A DNA stretch of 64,000 bases from a virus. Location: positions 16,985-80,984 of IMG/VR virus record IMGVR_UViG_3300033571_021402; one strand, 5' to 3'. The position numbers were made by a program, and so were the translations under genes. Shown here in pieces: positions 15,994-24,710 of the stretch; position 1 is the first letter of the stretch, and every line of letters begins with the position of its first letter. The notes under the pieces were generated by a model. The model was not told the DNA's origin, made no database searches, and was given only the letters and a program-made list of their open reading frames with translations.

Positions 15994-16317
15994 TTACAAA
16001 CGATTTCCGCATTTGGTACATATTTTCGCCCACGGGTAGAACCGCATCATGTTCATTGGATGGTCGCACTCCAGGAGGCGCTTGGCCTCGGCATTTAATA
16101 TGTTTCGAATCCACGCAGAGAGCGTTACATGCTCGAGGGACGCGGCTTCTTTCCATCTGTTTCGTTCATAGTCGTTTGTCCTGATTAGGACTTGCTTGTC
16201 AGCAGGGCCGTCCTCAGCGCTAATTAGCGGGGAAACGGTTGGCGTAATACTCTCCGCCACCCTGTCCATAGCTGAACGAATATTGTCTTGCTCGTCAGTG
16301 CCGTTATTCTGTGTCAT
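15994..16317 (-). CDS. RHH-like protein with C-terminal Cys pair, 107 aa
   Basis: The start is taken at ATG 16317 (MTQNNGTDEQDN), overlapping the upstream gene by 14 bases; an upstream TTG is less likely. Residues 40-80 have the strand-helix-helix pattern QVLIRTNDYERNRWKEAAS then VTLSAWIRNIL, as in ribbon-helix-helix domains. The end has C-x2-C (ICTKC) plus an earlier Cys-Asp-His, suggesting a zinc site. Probably a DNA-binding protein. Confidence 0.6.
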   Translation of the reverse strand: MTQNNGTDEQDNIRSAMDRVAESITPTVSPLISAEDGPADKQVLIRTNDYERNRWKEAASLEHVTLSAWIRNILNAEAKRLLECDHPMNMMRFYPWAKICTKCGNRL

Positions 16318-16969
16318 CGTTGCCAAATGTCCTGTATTCAGATACTTCCTCTGAATCAGATACTACTTCAGCATCGATAATCTCATTGTCAGATTCTTGC
16401 TGTCGCGCAAGAATTGTTGAAACAGTTTCTTCTGGCAAAACACCGGATATGGCCATTAATTCAAGAAGCTTCCTAGCCTCTGATTCTGCGTCAAATCCAG
16501 ATGCTGGCATTGTTACGCCGGGCTGACCAGCAATGGTGGCTCTTATTGCCCCGTTGATATTTGCGTCAACATTTACATTAACGTTTGTCTGCTCCATGCC
16601 GAGCAATTTCGTTCTTCTGTCCATTATTGACAGAACCTGCTGAATTGCTTTTAGGTCTGGCTCTACCTGCATTTCCGTTCCATCGTCCATGACGACCCTT
16701 CTGTGCTGGGTCATTGGCCAAATGGCCTGCTGGAGGTTGTCTAGGCGCTCAAGCTCCATTCTGAGCACTTCTGGGTAAGCGAGAATCGCCTCTTTGTTCA
16801 TCTTTTCTAGCTGCCTCTGGATAGACCGCGAGACAGATGACGTGGATATGCCAAAACGACGGGCTATTTCATTGACCGACGTTCCGGCCTGGCGCATCTT
16901 GAAAATGCGCATATCTCTTTCGTTTAGAAATTCTTTAGTTGTAATTGGTTTTGATTTTTCATCACTCAT
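16304..16969 (-). CDS. putative terminase small subunit, 221 aa
   Basis: An N-terminal helix-turn-helix (MRQAGTSVNEIARRFGIST, then SSVSRSIQRQL) is followed by a long helical oligomerisation region (LERLDNLQQAIW, then QQVLSIMDRRTKLLG) and an acidic tail. This plan, including the MDRRTKLLG element, is typical of small terminases, which bind the packaging site and load the large subunit. It lies far from the large terminase (52479) and on the other strand, which is unusual but not unique. A simple HTH regulator is the alternative. Confidence 0.65.
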   Translation of the reverse strand: MSDEKSKPITTKEFLNERDMRIFKMRQAGTSVNEIARRFGISTSSVSRSIQRQLEKMNKEAILAYPEVLRMELERLDNLQQAIWPMTQHRRVVMDDGTEMQVEPDLKAIQQVLSIMDRRTKLLGMEQTNVNVNVDANINGAIRATIAGQPGVTMPASGFDAESEARKLLELMAISGVLPEETVSTILARQQESDNEIIDAEVVSDSEEVSEYRTFGNDDTE

Positions 16970-18810
16970 TTGACAGCCTTAGACCACTCGATGACCTCAA
17001 ATGGGAATCTGACGCCTCTCTTCATTTTAGTCGGCCATTGGCGCTCGTCACGGGCACCACGGAAATGGCGTACATCGTAGACGTAGGCCCCAAGTGCAGT
17101 TGGGTCAGGCTGAAGCGAAATGCCAAATTCTGGCCACCTAGACCAAACAGCAGAGCCAAATGGACGAAGGTCTCTGCTGGTCATGCTTGTCCCAAGAGGT
17201 GCATGATGCTCAATCCATAGAGCACACTTATAAATGGTCCTGATTGTGTCAAGATATTTTGCAACCTCGAGGGCAATGGATTCAGAAGTTCGTCCGCCTG
17301 GGTCGAGGAATGCTTTATAGAGCGGACCAATGACCAACAGTTCTGGCTTTACCCTGTCTAACGTGTCTTCAAGGATTGCCCTATCCGATGCTTTCAGTAG
17401 GTCCATGCCTGATGGTCGCGTAAGAAGCTCTGCATTTAAGCGTGAAACTCGCGCGTGGGACATTGCCTGCATCGCTATTGAGCGTCCAGTTCGGCGGATA
17501 ATTCTGTCTGGATTTTCTAGGTCAACAGTAAGTGTTTTAATTGGTGCCATTGGCTGGAATGAGAATGGGTGTACCCCAGCTGCTGAAAGCAATGCAACCT
17601 GACGCGCAAGCATTGTCTTGCCGACACCCTCTGCTGCGACGACAATGACCCTCTCTCCTCTTTCAATCAAGCCAGGGATTGCCCATTCATAAGAGTCTCC
17701 ATCTGTTTCCTTGAGGAAATCATTCCAATGGACAAGCCTGCCAGTGTCAAGCGTAAAAGATACGGTTGCTGTCGAAAGTATTAGATTGCTTTTTGCAATC
17801 TTCTGCTTGGTATTTAGGTCGTCCCTATCGAGAAGCTCTTTCAGTTTGAGGAGAGCAAGCCCCTCTGGAGAAGCTTCTTCGTCTATCTGGTGTTGCTGCG
17901 GCTCTACCTCATGAAATCCATCTTCAGAAACTTCTTTTGTATTTATTTCCGAGTATTCTTCGTACGCAATTAAATCTTCGATTGATTTTCCAGCAGACAA
18001 GTGGTCGGTTATGTCTTTATGCGATGGGCACACCCATACCTGCGCATCGCATCCAGCTTCAGTAAGTTTTTGCTGGACGTCAAGCGCGTGGCGGATTCCA
18101 ACTTCGTCATTATCGGCAATAATTTCAACAAGACTGCCAGCAAGTGGTTCAGTGTGCAGTTCAAGCCATTTACCAGCCCCACCTGGCATGGTGGTGGCTA
18201 TAAAACCGGCCTCAATAAGCGTGTCGGCGTCTTTTTCCCCCTCAACTACCCATACTGGCGCATTATATGCCTTTGCTGAAATAACAGCAGGGAGATTGTA
18301 GAGGACTTTAGGAATGTCACCAAGACTGTATTCCCAGCCACCATTCCCATCCGGCTTGCGCTGGCGAAACGTCTTCTTGCCGTCCTCATCCACGTAACGC
18401 AGTTTTTGGAAAAGCAAGACTCCGTTTTCATCGGTGTAGTCGTATGTTGCAACTAGTGTCTGTTTTTTCGGTGGCTCAACAGGCCTTGGTGTTGATTGTC
18501 TTTGTTCTGTCCTTTTTGGCGCTAGTGTCGGCCTGCTCTCTAGTTTATTGAAATTCCCAAACTCATCTTTAGGGGGCATTAGGTCGGATACGCCAAGACC
18601 AACAGCGGAGCAGATTTCTTCGACATTGCATGACATTCCCCGATGACATGTCACCAGTACTCGGCCGTCAGCCCCTTGCCCAACCGAAAGCGACGGATTG
18701 GAATCGTCGTTTCTGCATGGACAGCGCGCCACCCAACCAGAACCAGCTTTTCTGACACCATCAAGCAGGCTTAAAAAATTTTCTGTCTGTGGAGATGGCG
18801 ATATTGTCAT
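16966..18810 (-). CDS. primase-helicase (CHC2 / Toprim / RepA-like ATPase)
   Basis: Protein of 614 aa. The N-terminal zinc finger has Cys30, Cys32, Cys55, His56 and Cys61. The Toprim domain has VVEGEKDAD (Glu190, Asp194) and IADNDE (233-235). A RecA/RepA-like ATPase has Walker A AAEGVGKT (Lys398), a D-L-E-N element near 430 and LLVIGPLY as Walker B region. It should lay primers and unwind DNA at the phage fork. It overlaps the small terminase gene by four bases. No DNA polymerase gene is in this window. Confidence 0.85.
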   Translation of the reverse strand: MTISPSPQTENFLSLLDGVRKAGSGWVARCPCRNDDSNPSLSVGQGADGRVLVTCHRGMSCNVEEICSAVGLGVSDLMPPKDEFGNFNKLESRPTLAPKRTEQRQSTPRPVEPPKKQTLVATYDYTDENGVLLFQKLRYVDEDGKKTFRQRKPDGNGGWEYSLGDIPKVLYNLPAVISAKAYNAPVWVVEGEKDADTLIEAGFIATTMPGGAGKWLELHTEPLAGSLVEIIADNDEVGIRHALDVQQKLTEAGCDAQVWVCPSHKDITDHLSAGKSIEDLIAYEEYSEINTKEVSEDGFHEVEPQQHQIDEEASPEGLALLKLKELLDRDDLNTKQKIAKSNLILSTATVSFTLDTGRLVHWNDFLKETDGDSYEWAIPGLIERGERVIVVAAEGVGKTMLARQVALLSAAGVHPFSFQPMAPIKTLTVDLENPDRIIRRTGRSIAMQAMSHARVSRLNAELLTRPSGMDLLKASDRAILEDTLDRVKPELLVIGPLYKAFLDPGGRTSESIALEVAKYLDTIRTIYKCALWIEHHAPLGTSMTSRDLRPFGSAVWSRWPEFGISLQPDPTALGAYVYDVRHFRGARDERQWPTKMKRGVRFPFEVIEWSKAVK

Positions 18811-18826
18811 TTCTTCCGTCTTAGCA

Positions 18827-19150
18827 CTACTGGGGGAGAAGGATATTAACAGGTACGCGCGGTACTGGAATAATATTTAACTGCTTGCGCATCTTGTATC
18901 TCTCTCGCTCTGTTGCTCCACCCCATATTCCGAACATCTCGTGGTAAAGAGCGTAAGAAAGGCATTCAATTCTAATTGCACATTCGGAGCAGATTTTCTT
19001 AGCAGTCTCAGTGTCCGCTTTTGCCTGTCTGTACTTTTTTGAAAACTGACCAGGCTCTGTTTTGTCGGCTAGCGGGAACCACATCTCTGGATTCTTCCCA
19101 ACACATGCCCCTCCCCGTGGCAGTTCATCAATGCGACGAATAGGCGTCAT
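18827..19150 (-). CDS. WhiB-like Fe-S transcription factor
   Basis: Protein of 107 aa with the four cluster cysteines (Cys16, Cys54, Cys57, Cys63; C-x2-C-x5-C at the end), the G-[IV]-W-G-G turn (GIWGGATE) and a basic C-terminal tail. WhiB proteins bind a 4Fe-4S cluster and the vegetative sigma factor, and occur only in actinobacteria and their phages, so this gene is the best host indicator. It may redirect host transcription. Ribosome binding site GGGAGG lies before the ATG. Confidence 0.93.
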   Translation of the reverse strand: MTPIRRIDELPRGGACVGKNPEMWFPLADKTEPGQFSKKYRQAKADTETAKKICSECAIRIECLSYALYHEMFGIWGGATERERYKMRKQLNIIPVPRVPVNILLPQ

Positions 19151-19177
19151 GTTCCCTCCCTATTTTGGCGGAATTTA

Positions 19178-19588
19178 TTATTCCCCCGCTAATCGACTAA
19201 TGTCTCGTGCAGAAAGATACACGACTGCACTGCGAATTACAAGGACTCCGTTGACATCTTCCGCAGCAACATCAACAGCTTCCATTGGGACACCTATTCT
19301 CGCCGCTATGGCAGCTCGCGTTTTTTCAATCCGTGTCTCTTCTTCGGCGAGGTTGTCGTCATAAAAAACACTCTGGATGGGCGGTGCTGTTAGCTTCTTC
19401 AGCTCTGCCGCTTGCTCTTCCGCGCGCAAACACCACATACATGCTATTTCTTCCGAAGTAGCAGCACGCTTGCGAACATCGACATGTCCGCACTCAAGCT
19501 TATGGTTGTAGGTAAGTTGACCCCATCTACCGATTTTTTCGATAGAGATTATTTTTTTCCTTGGGGCTCGGCGTCGCTCTGTCGTCAT
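19178..19588 (-). CDS. hypothetical protein with Cys pairs, 136 aa
   Basis: The N-terminal part is basic (RRRAPRKKIIS), followed by L-E-C-G-H-V and C-M-W-C within residues 30-60. This C-x-H/C-x2-C pattern can bind zinc; a helix and an alpha/beta C-terminal part follow. In an operon with WhiB. Function unknown. Confidence 0.65.
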   Translation of the reverse strand: MTTERRRAPRKKIISIEKIGRWGQLTYNHKLECGHVDVRKRAATSEEIACMWCLRAEEQAAELKKLTAPPIQSVFYDDNLAEEETRIEKTRAAIAARIGVPMEAVDVAAEDVNGVLVIRSAVVYLSARDISRLAGE

Positions 19589-19616
19589 CCGGCAAGATTT
19601 TTCTTACCGTTATTTC

Positions 19617-20075
19617 TTAGTGCTTAAAAAACTTCTTGAAGAAGCGCTTAAGGACACCATTTTTGGCGTTTAGATTTATCTCAACCTTGTCGTTCTTGAC
19701 GGAAATAAAGTCTGATGACTCCTCGTCAACCCACTCCTTGGCCCACTCGACAATTGTGTCTCGGGCGTCATCAAGGAGGTCGATTTTAATTGACTCTGTC
19801 GAATCAAGCGCCTCCATCATTTTCGCATTTAGGGATTCCATCATCTCCCCATGCATGATTTCGTGGGCCTCAATTGAATTGACTGCTTCAAAAGCCGATT
19901 CGATTGTCTGCTTGGGCTTCTTGGGCGCCGCCTTCTTCGCAGGCGCTGCCTTCTTCGCGGGCGCCTTTTTAGCTGGCTGCTTCTTAGCTACAGCCTTCTT
20001 GGCGGGCGCCTTTTTTGCGGGTGCCTTCTTGGCTGGAGATTTCTTTGGTTGGCTTTTCTTCTTGCTATCGCTCAT
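19617..20075 (-). CDS. histone H1-like Lys/Ala/Pro-rich protein
   Basis: The start is at the ATG at 20075 (MSDSKKKSQPK); an in-frame TTG lies six bases upstream. Residues 5-60 are repeats of the type APAKKAPAKK, like the C-terminal tail of histone H1 or bacterial HupB/Hc1. The C-terminal 90 residues are acidic and helical, ending FFKKFFKH. The tail should bind DNA without sequence specificity. A role in nucleoid takeover or DNA compaction is plausible. Confidence 0.75.
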   Translation of the reverse strand: MSDSKKKSQPKKSPAKKAPAKKAPAKKAVAKKQPAKKAPAKKAAPAKKAAPKKPKQTIESAFEAVNSIEAHEIMHGEMMESLNAKMMEALDSTESIKIDLLDDARDTIVEWAKEWVDEESSDFISVKNDKVEINLNAKNGVLKRFFKKFFKH

Positions 20076-20089
20076 GCTCAAACACTAGC

Positions 20090-20103
20090 GCACCCATGGG
20101 TGC
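20090..20103. promoter_or_regulatory. 14-bp perfect palindrome, candidate operator
   Basis: GCACCCATGGGTGC lies between the divergent H1-like gene and the gene at 20167. Its CACCC/GGGTG half-sites also occur in the ssb promoter dyad at 4464-4474, with one base less between the arms. Possible binding site of a phage regulator. Confidence 0.5.
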
Positions 20104-20154
20104 CGTGTGTGAAAAGAGGTTTATTTCTTTACCTTAAAATATAGACGCACAAAC

Positions 20155-20160
20155 TAGAAT
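20155..20160 (+). promoter_or_regulatory. leaderless-type -10 box TAGAAT
   Basis: TAGAAT stands exactly six bases before the ATG at 20167, so transcription would start at or next to the start codon. The same arrangement occurs at 20806 (TAAACT, N6, ATG) and 23771 (TAAGAT, N6, ATG). Leaderless mRNAs are common in actinobacteria. Confidence 0.6.
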
Positions 20161-20166
20161 CTGCCC

Positions 20167-20805
20167 ATGGAGCAGTATGTCAATGATTTTAGCAAAATGG
20201 CCCTGGCTCTTACGTCTGCCCAGATGGCAAAAGATGATGCAGTCCAGGAGCATGGGGTTGGCGAGGAGCTGGCAATCCACTTTCTAGCGTGGGTAGATGA
20301 TGGCCTGATTGCAATCTGCCAAATGAACGCCGAAACAGTCAAGCTCGAGCCGGAAATAAGATTCAACAGGTGTAAAGACTTGTGTAAAATTATGCGCAAA
20401 GACATGTGGGCGAGCGCCATAACAATGGTTTCCGAGGGCTACTGCTCTTTGGACTCCTCAAAAACCCACGACATGGACCTGTCAATTGCCTTTGCCGACC
20501 CCAAAATGCCGGTCTATGAATGCATAACAATCTCACACGTCTCAATAGAAGAAGAAACGGGCCATATAGCTCCGGTTTCAATGGTTGCGGCACCATACAA
20601 GGTCGGCGTAGGCAGGAAGGTTCAATGGAAAGAGGTTTTGGTGTATCCAGAAAAGGCCGAGGAACACACCAAACAGGCTAAATACCCGTCAATGCTGAAG
20701 AGGGTAATGCAAATGACCCCGAACGACGGAATCAGCGATGAAAGCCTCTTGGAAACATCGCAAAAAATAGCCAATTTAGGCTTTGTTGTGCAAAGTATTA
20801 TTTAG
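20167..20805 (+). CDS. hypothetical protein, 212 aa
   Basis: Alpha/beta protein without recognisable motifs. It begins MEQYVNDFSKMALAL, has a strand pair WVDDGLIAICQM near 50, and a long helical C-terminus. It has a leaderless-type promoter and no ribosome binding site. Phages with similar layouts keep unknown early genes here. Function not known. Confidence 0.75.
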   Translation: MEQYVNDFSKMALALTSAQMAKDDAVQEHGVGEELAIHFLAWVDDGLIAICQMNAETVKLEPEIRFNRCKDLCKIMRKDMWASAITMVSEGYCSLDSSKTHDMDLSIAFADPKMPVYECITISHVSIEEETGHIAPVSMVAAPYKVGVGRKVQWKEVLVYPEKAEEHTKQAKYPSMLKRVMQMTPNDGISDESLLETSQKIANLGFVVQSII

Positions 20806-20811
20806 TAAACT
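20806..20811 (+). promoter_or_regulatory. leaderless-type -10 box TAAACT
   Basis: TAAACT starts one base after the stop codon of the previous gene and stands six bases before the ATG at 20818. It would give a leaderless transcript. Confidence 0.5.
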
Positions 20812-20817
20812 TTATAT

Positions 20818-21153
20818 ATGAACCCGTTTTATACTAGCCCTGGATTCGGCGAAATATCAATATTTGAAGACGGGCTTAATGGCGTCAAGATTTCACGTGC
20901 GGACCGACTGCCGTGCCCCGTGTGTGGACACCCAACGGGAGACTGCACTGGCGACAGTGCGCCATTGTCTCCAGAAAAAGTTTGGGGATACAACACAAAC
21001 TCATCGCTTGATGATTCGGTGAGTTATTATTTCGAAGAAGATTATGTAGAAGAGCGAGAAATTGCTCCGGGAATAATCACAAAAGTGGTTATCCACAAGA
21101 GAGGAAAAAACATCCCTCTCTCTGAAGCCAAAAAATTGGGGCTCGTAAAATAA
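20818..21153 (+). CDS. hypothetical protein with CPxC motif, 111 aa
   Basis: A C-P-V-C-G-H-P-T-G-D-C stretch at residues 38-48 suggests a small zinc or redox site. The C-terminal part ends KRGKNIPLSEAKKLGLV, a short motif seen at the ends of many actinophage proteins of this type. It precedes nrdJ, which is interesting given its cysteine pair, but no role can be named. Confidence 0.7.
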   Translation: MNPFYTSPGFGEISIFEDGLNGVKISRADRLPCPVCGHPTGDCTGDSAPLSPEKVWGYNTNSSLDDSVSYYFEEDYVEEREIAPGIITKVVIHKRGKNIPLSEAKKLGLVK

Positions 21154-21243
21154 ATCTCATCGTCTCTCGACTTTTTCTGTATTTGTTCTTGCGCTAAACT
21201 CTTTCTCTCGCGTCATCACACGACCTACTTAAGACAGGAAATC

Positions 21244-23169
21244 ATGAGCATTATTGATAACGAATTTGTTGCGTCCTACTCGAATCGACCAGTTCCGTGG
21301 GGTTTTAACGGAATGGGTGAAATCGTTTTTCTTCGCACCTATAGCAGAACAAAAGACGATGGCTCGATTGAGACATGGGGCGAAACAATCCAGCGGGTTA
21401 TCAATGGCGCTGTTGAAATTGGAGTCCCATATACGAGAGCAGAAGCAGAAGAGCTTTTTGACCATATGTACAACCTGCGCTGCTCAATGAGCGGTCGCGC
21501 TCTGTGGCAGTTGGGCACATCGATGGTTTCACGTTTTGGCGGAGCATCTCTCAACAACTGCTACTTCACAAATATTGAAAAGATTGAAGACTTTGAGTTT
21601 CTTTTCGATTACTTAATGCTTGGAGGTGGAGTCGGATTTTCCGTAGAGCGCTCAAAGATTCACGATTTGCCCAAAGTAAAAACTGGTGTGACAATTACGC
21701 ACGAGCGGACAAACGATGCAGACATTATTGTTCCTGATAGTCGCACTGGGTGGCGCCGACTGCTTCATAGCGTGCTTAAGTCGTATTTTGATACCGGAAA
21801 GTCGTTTAGCTACTCGACAATTTTGATTCGCGAATTTGGTGCGCCGCTGAAGACTTTCGGCGGAACGGCATCCGGTCCTGGGGCTCTAATTGAGGGCATC
21901 ACCGACATTTGCAAAGTTCTCGATAATCGAGTTGGGAAAAAGCTGAGGTCAGTAGATGTTTTGGATATTTGTAACATTATTGGTCGCATTGTTGTGTCCG
22001 GCTCGTCTAGGCGGTCCGCGCAAATAGCAATGGGTGACCCAGATGATGTGCTCTTCCTGCGCGCAAAAAACTGGGGTTCTGGCAACATTCCTGGGTGGAG
22101 AGCCAATAGTAATAACTCTCTTTATGCAGATGGCTGGGATGAGATGCCCAATGAATTGTGGCGTGGATATGACGGTTCTGGTGAGCCGTATGGCCTGGTT
22201 AACCGCAAACTAGCGCGCACATACGGAAGATTGGGGGAGAAGCGTCCCGACCCAACAATTGAAGGCTTCAACCCATGTGCAGAAATTGGTCTAGCGGACG
22301 GCGAGTCGTGCAATCTTGCAACAATATTTTTGCCGAATGTTGAGTCACTTCCACAGCTTCTCTCCATATCACGACTTCTTTACATGACGCAGAAGCAAAT
22401 CACCAGATTGCCGTACCCGTACGAGAAGACAACATCAATCGTTAAGCAGAACGCTCGTCTCGGCCAGAGCATCACTGGGGTTCTGCAAGCCACAGAGCAG
22501 CAGATTGAGTGGCTTGATGCGACATATAAGTACCTGAGAGACCTTGATGCTGAGTACTCAGCAGCAAACGGGTTCCCTGAGTCGGTAAGAATGACGACAG
22601 TTCAGCCGTCGGGAACGCTTTCCCTTCTTCCTGGCGTAACGCCCGGAATCCACCCAGCGTTTGCCCCCTACTACATCCGCCGTGTTCGTTTTGGTTCAGC
22701 CGACCCGCTTGTTGACGCCTGCCGCAAGCGTGGCTACAAGGTCGTATGGGATATCGGAATCGACGGTCGTGAAGACCACACTAGATATGTCGTTGAATTC
22801 CCATGCATGTCGCCAGAGGGCTCAACGATGGCTAGCGAAATGACCGCCGTACAGCAGCTCGAATGGGTTAAGAAAATGCAGACCGAGTGGGCAGATAACG
22901 CTGTTTCGGTTACTGTGTATTACCGAAAAGAAGAGCTAGACAGCATCAAGGAATGGCTGTCAAAGAACTACGACAAGAGCGTGAAGTCTGTTTCTTTCCT
23001 ACTACACAGTGACCACAACTTTGTTCTCCCCCCATACGAGGAAATCAGCAAAGATGCTTACGACAAAATGGTTTCAAAGATTGATTTCTCCATTCCGCTT
23101 GTTCAGTCTCGATTCGACGGAGAGCTGGACATGGACAATTGCGCCACAGGAGCCTGTCCTGTAAAGTAA
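21244..23169 (+). CDS. nrdJ: adenosylcobalamin-dependent ribonucleotide reductase (class II)
   Basis: Protein of 641 aa, full length for the monomeric class II type. Active-site elements: NNCYF with Cys106 as one redox cysteine, FNPCAEI with Asn343, Cys345 (thiyl radical site) and Glu347, and a C-terminal C-x4-C pair (Cys633, Cys638) that passes reducing equivalents. The second member of the internal redox pair is expected further on. It reduces ribonucleotides to deoxyribonucleotides with vitamin B12 coenzyme, independent of oxygen. Thioredoxin (2963-3301) is the likely reductant. An HNH gene follows within eight bases. Confidence 0.93.
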   Translation: MSIIDNEFVASYSNRPVPWGFNGMGEIVFLRTYSRTKDDGSIETWGETIQRVINGAVEIGVPYTRAEAEELFDHMYNLRCSMSGRALWQLGTSMVSRFGGASLNNCYFTNIEKIEDFEFLFDYLMLGGGVGFSVERSKIHDLPKVKTGVTITHERTNDADIIVPDSRTGWRRLLHSVLKSYFDTGKSFSYSTILIREFGAPLKTFGGTASGPGALIEGITDICKVLDNRVGKKLRSVDVLDICNIIGRIVVSGSSRRSAQIAMGDPDDVLFLRAKNWGSGNIPGWRANSNNSLYADGWDEMPNELWRGYDGSGEPYGLVNRKLARTYGRLGEKRPDPTIEGFNPCAEIGLADGESCNLATIFLPNVESLPQLLSISRLLYMTQKQITRLPYPYEKTTSIVKQNARLGQSITGVLQATEQQIEWLDATYKYLRDLDAEYSAANGFPESVRMTTVQPSGTLSLLPGVTPGIHPAFAPYYIRRVRFGSADPLVDACRKRGYKVVWDIGIDGREDHTRYVVEFPCMSPEGSTMASEMTAVQQLEWVKKMQTEWADNAVSVTVYYRKEELDSIKEWLSKNYDKSVKSVSFLLHSDHNFVLPPYEEISKDAYDKMVSKIDFSIPLVQSRFDGELDMDNCATGACPVK

Positions 23170-23174
23170 TTGGC

Positions 23175-23681
23175 ATGTCCAAAAACATGTCCATGGAAGA
23201 TAGGTTCTTCCAGAAGGTGCGGAAAACAGATTCATGCTGGCTTTGGACTGGCGCGCTCAACTCGCGTGGCTACGGGGCATTTGGCGTTAATGGGAAATCC
23301 GTTAGTGCCCATAGGTACTCGTATGAAACGTACGTAGGGCCCATACCGGAAGGCATGGTTGTTTGCCATTCTTGTGATATTCGCAACTGTGTCAACCCGC
23401 AGCACCTGTGGGTTGGGTCGACTGCAGATAACAATAAGGACATGTTTCAAAAAGAAAGAAACGGCTCCTCAACAAGAAGACAAACGCACTGCAGAAGGGG
23501 CCATGACTTTTCTGAATACGGCGTATATGAAAGAAAACGCAAGGACGGCACTATCGATAGATTTTGTCGGGAGTGCAAAAGAATCTCTTCTGAAAAACGA
23601 CGCAATAGCCCTGAGACGCGCGAGGCATATCTCGCATACCAGCGTGAATACCAAAGAAAATATTACCGCCGGGATAGGTAG
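23175..23681 (+). CDS. HNH homing-type endonuclease
   Basis: Start taken at ATG 23175 (MSKNMSMEDRFFQKV). The body contains CWLWTGALNSRGYGAF, then VCHSCDIRNCVNPQHLWVG, the HNH core with paired Cys and the N-P-x-H-L element, then a C-terminal zinc knuckle (C-x2-G-H and C-x2-C). This architecture is common among free-standing phage HNH endonucleases. Its position directly after nrdJ suits a mobile gene, as RNR genes are frequent homing targets. Confidence 0.85.
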   Translation: MSKNMSMEDRFFQKVRKTDSCWLWTGALNSRGYGAFGVNGKSVSAHRYSYETYVGPIPEGMVVCHSCDIRNCVNPQHLWVGSTADNNKDMFQKERNGSSTRRQTHCRRGHDFSEYGVYERKRKDGTIDRFCRECKRISSEKRRNSPETREAYLAYQREYQRKYYRRDR

Positions 23682-23687
23682 CTTCTG

Positions 23688-23763
<76 letters not shown>

Positions 23764-23782
23764 CTTTCTATAAGATAGCAGA

Positions 23783-24148
23783 ATGAAAGAGTACATAAAT
23801 TCTGACCCAGAATTTCAGAACATTCTCGACCGTTTTGCCGACAACATTCCGGCACGGATAGATTGCGGTTATGGCTGGGCAGGCCTAATCAGGGAGTGCG
23901 ATGAGACGCTATTTTCTCTTGACCCAAATTACGAAATTGCGCAGATAAAAGAGAAGTTCGGCGGGCTTAGGTTTTACTTCAATCCGACCGACATGAATCA
24001 GTACAGCAAACTTAACTCTATCGTGATGGCCATAGAAGAGAAATCTCTAGAGACCTGCGAGGAGTGTGGAGAGCCCGGGTACCGGAGACGCCGGCACGAC
24101 ACTGGATATATGTATACGTCGTGCGACGAACACGAAAACAGAGGCTAA
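23783..24148 (+). CDS. conserved phage zinc-binding protein, 121 aa
   Basis: Contains IKEKFGGLRFYF (residues 52-63), the mark of a family common in phages, and a C-terminal zinc site C-x2-C-G-x-P-G (TCEECGEPG) with later Cys and His. The N-terminus has a helix and a C-G-x-G-W element. Function unknown. TAAGAT six bases before the ATG suggests a leaderless mRNA. Confidence 0.8.
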   Translation: MKEYINSDPEFQNILDRFADNIPARIDCGYGWAGLIRECDETLFSLDPNYEIAQIKEKFGGLRFYFNPTDMNQYSKLNSIVMAIEEKSLETCEECGEPGYRRRRHDTGYMYTSCDEHENRG

Positions 24149-24274
24149 CTATTCCCACATTTCAGGGTTGGGGTGCCTCGATGCCCGCCTAAGCCCAATG
24201 GATACTCTTGCGGCCATAAACGAGCCAACAAGAAGAGTGACAAACGTAATTAGTCTACTTACTTTTGGTTTCAC
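24149..24274 (-). CDS. small single-pass membrane protein, 41 aa
   Basis: GTG start at 24274 (VKPKVSRLITFV), overlapping the upstream gene by 20 bases. A transmembrane helix (LITFVTLLVGSFMAARVSI) is followed by a basic segment. The frame continues upstream, but only this part is free of the neighbour. Its role is unknown; small membrane proteins like this sometimes act in lysis or exclusion. Confidence 0.45.
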   Translation of the reverse strand: MKPKVSRLITFVTLLVGSFMAARVSIGLRRASRHPNPEMWE

Positions 24275-24710
24275 GTATTGGACCACCGGTAACCCATGCC
24301 CTACATGTGCGCTCTGATGCACACTTAAAGTCAAATGCTTCGCAATAACCAAGCTCTCCAGCGGAGTCTATTGCATCCCATTCATCCTGTCGCTCATCGC
24401 CGACCAGTCCGGACTTAATGCATGACTTCATTTCTGGGGTAACAATAAATACAGCACAGTTACCGCAACGCTGCTTCTTTGCTTCGGATTCAGACACATC
24501 CCATTCCTTAGCCATTTTTGCCCAGTACTCTTCGTTAGGTTCAGAAGGATTTAACGGTCCGTAGTCAGCCACGGCAATAGATTTTTTTCTATTTTCTAGA
24601 TTTACGGCTATGTCTTTTGTGGCTGTCGGGCATGATTCTGGGTCTGCCTTTGCCTCTATGCGAAAACCATTAATTGGCCCGGTGTACGAACCCCATCTAA
24701 TATCTGTCAT
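24255..24710 (-). CDS. Cys-rich, putative iron-sulfur protein, 151 aa
   Basis: Start at ATG 24710 (MTDIRWGSYTGP), overlapping the SNase gene by four bases. The C-terminal half has C-x2-C (QRCGNCAVF), C (MKSC), then Y-C-x6-C-x4-C and TCRAWVTGG. This spacing is like that of small phage proteins annotated as high-potential iron-sulfur-like. Cluster binding is plausible but untested. Confidence 0.6.
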   Translation of the reverse strand: MTDIRWGSYTGPINGFRIEAKADPESCPTATKDIAVNLENRKKSIAVADYGPLNPSEPNEEYWAKMAKEWDVSESEAKKQRCGNCAVFIVTPEMKSCIKSGLVGDERQDEWDAIDSAGELGYCEAFDFKCASERTCRAWVTGGPIRETKSK

